Below, one piece after another: positions 62,599-64,000 of a stretch of DNA of 64,000 nucleotides. Source of the stretch: Diploptera punctata (taxonomy: Eukaryota > Arthropoda > Insecta > Blattodea > Blaberidae); the NCBI GenBank assembly GCA_030220185.1, contig JASPKZ010007286.1, forward strand, positions 1,426,001 through 1,490,000. Direction: 5' to 3'. Position numbers and translations under genes: made by a program. Every line of letters starts with the position of its first letter. Positions within the stretch are counted from its first letter, which is position 1. The notes beneath the pieces were generated by a model. That model did not search any database, had not been told where the DNA came from, and saw nothing but the letters and a program-made list of their open reading frames with translations.

Positions 62599-62913
62599 AT
62601 CCACAGTAATTCTGCCCGAAGGCAGGTCCTTCACTGCAATCATAGCATTTTCATGCTATGCTTGTAGCTTTACTAGGGAATTGTAGGTGTGGTAGCTTCC
62701 CGTTGCTTTCCACGCCGGTGAAGGATGATGATGATGATGATAGTGATAAGGATGATAATGATGGCCATATGATTTCGGGGACCATTTGGGCCTTAAAGTT
62801 TTCCTGACATTTGTCTTACAGGTGAGGAAAAACCCCGATAAAAACCTCACCCAGAAAAACTGCCCCGACCGGGCCCGCTGCTTAACAAGGCAGCACGAGA
62901 CCACAGCGGTGGA
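62596..62913 (-). mobile_element. SINE-A lacking its B box, between (TA)n runs
   Basis: Tail and body complete, but the head reads CCGACCGGGCCCGCTGCTTAACAAGG: the GGATCGAACCC segment is missing. It is bounded by TA runs at 62560-62595 and 62914-62939, so it either inserted in a microsatellite or duplicated one. Confidence 0.9.
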
Positions 62914-62939
62914 TATATATATATATATATATATATATA

Positions 62940-63904
62940 GTGTTTTTGTTTTGTTTTGTTTTTACAAATTGTACAAATTATTTGACATGCGTAATTTTGA
63001 GAAAAAAAAGAATAGACTTAACTTTTTTTCCTTTCCTGTATGCTTTAATTTTTATCATTACTTGTCACTGACATGAAGCAATGAAATTAAATCAGAATAA
63101 AATAATCTAATGAATCCATTTTTAAGCCAAAAACGAACGAACGCGCGACATTTTAGCCAGAAAATGTAAAGCATACATGGAAGGCTGATAGCAATAGTTA
63201 TCAAACATAAAATACTACATAAATTAATGAAATTAAATTATAGGCTAATGTACGATTGGCGTTATTTCTTGTAACATTTAATAACAAGTTAACAATAACG
63301 GAATTTAGTTTATTTATGTTCCCCCAGTTTGAGTGAAGTCAGCATTTATATATTACTATATAGCACATTATATTCATTTATTTCAGAAGATATAAATTAT
63401 ATTCGATTTCTGAAAACCTTAGTGTTAAGTGGATCAGCAGAAATGTAAGTGCTGCTCTCTTGTGTGCAGTTTCTGTATAACCAGAGCGGAACAAATGGAT
63501 TGTGGTTGTAAAACTAAAATAAAAAAAACAATTGTGTATTATAATTATAACAAAAAACTAGTGAAAGATAATTATTTTATAATGATCATTTATAAAAATA
63601 ATATCTAGTGAAAAATTGCATATAATATATTCTTGCATTCCCATAACAATATAAACGTATGATTTTTATCAAATGACAATATGGCTTCCATCACAATGGA
63701 GAAGACAATCCATTCTAAATATCATACGTGCATTAATTGCTCAATTGTAGGTGATGGTACAGAATCAAGGATGCATGTACTGCTAATTGCTTGAAGTAAA
63801 TCACCACCGAAGTTAATCCAGTCTCGAAACAGATACAAGAATGTAACTTCGTTTCCATAACTTGACATACGATAGTATGTACTTTCACGTATTTTTATAA
63901 CCTA
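62940..63904. other. Unassigned stretch
   Basis: About 960 bases with no recognised repeat or gene; possibly single-copy sequence. Confidence 0.4.
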
Positions 63905-64000
63905 CTAGCTAATACCCAGCCTGCGCTGCAACGTCTAAATAAATGAAAATTAATGTGCTTTTATATTTAGTTGAATAAGTAAAAGAAACATTATTATAAA
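63905..64000 (-). mobile_element. Helitron 3' end (runs off the window)
   Basis: Reverse complement of the end of the Helitron at 50274: CTAGCTAATACCCAGC at 63905, preceded by A, then GCGCTGCAACG and AAATGAAAATTAATGTG. Only 96 bases are visible. Confidence 0.8.

Noticed and set aside
62940..63904. Possible host gene in the least repetitive stretch near the right end
   Set aside because: No long frame, codon bias, splice pair or GC rise was seen.

Overview
The window looks like intergenic or intronic DNA from a large, AT-rich, repeat-loaded arthropod genome, most likely a cockroach-like insect. That reading rests on split-gene signals (a coding exon ending in a GT donor with no following exon nearby), tRNA-derived SINEs, several non-LTR retrotransposon (LINE) clades, Penelope-like elements, Helitrons, hAT and other DNA transposons, and long ATT/AT/GA microsatellites. 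The look of the repeats and the frequent octamer TAGGCCTA suggest Periplaneta americana or a relative; this is recognition, not a database result.

Host genes: one convincing exon is present, at 11983-12626 (+). It has a 5' leader with three short upstream ORFs and the first 116 codons of an ankyrin-repeat protein resembling the N-terminus of espin/Drosophila forked. It ends at a consensus splice donor (12627). A GC-rich open segment at 16520-16673 ending in a donor-like site is a weak second candidate. Nearly everything else is transposon-derived.

Names used here. LINE-A: APE-type element with a (GTAA)n 3' tail, the commonest, including short derivatives that join its 5' end directly to its 3' end. 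LINE-B: CR1/Jockey-like C-terminus with a conserved 3' hairpin. LINE-C: RT with FADD and GRP-rich C-terminus. LINE-D: related C-terminus with GAA or GAT tails. LINE-E: one copy with a 5' inversion. LINE-F: R2-like, zinc knuckle and restriction-like endonuclease. PLE: Penelope-like elements at 43121-44658 and 60586-61070. SINE-A/A2/B: modular tRNA-head SINEs that swap heads and tails; SINE-C, -D, -E, -M: other tRNA-head families; SINE-I: a short element sharing its 3' end with LINE-D. DNA-1: CACTG-ended transposon; DNA-2: GACTATTTAAC-ended; DNA-3: long foldback; DNA-4: GCGCAAAAAGTG-ended; hAT-1 and hAT-2; four Helitrons.

Layout: 1-8200 DNA-1, SINEs and DNA-2; 8377-10345 LINE-E next to a LINE-A that carries two SINEs; 11-13 kb ankyrin exon and its intron; 13-20 kb SINEs and LINE-D/C fragments; 20-25.6 kb DNA-4 with nested LINE-B, then a Helitron with nested LINE-C; 25.7-27.5 kb head-to-head DNA-2 pair; 28-37.5 kb LINE-A pieces, DNA-3 foldback, LINE-C; 37.8-42.8 kb SINEs, LINE-B, R2-like LINE, LINE-A; 43-45 kb PLE inside DNA-2; 46-54 kb Helitrons, LINE-A, DNA-1; 54.3-59.4 kb two related hATs; 59.4-64 kb SINE remnants, PLE foldback, DNA-1, SINE-A, Helitron.

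The most unusual signal is the hexamer GGCCTA inserted exactly at TA dinucleotides, producing the palindrome TAGGCCTA. Paralogous LINE-A copies in this same window show the empty sites. I counted fourteen copies of the octamer, against fewer than one expected for this base composition.
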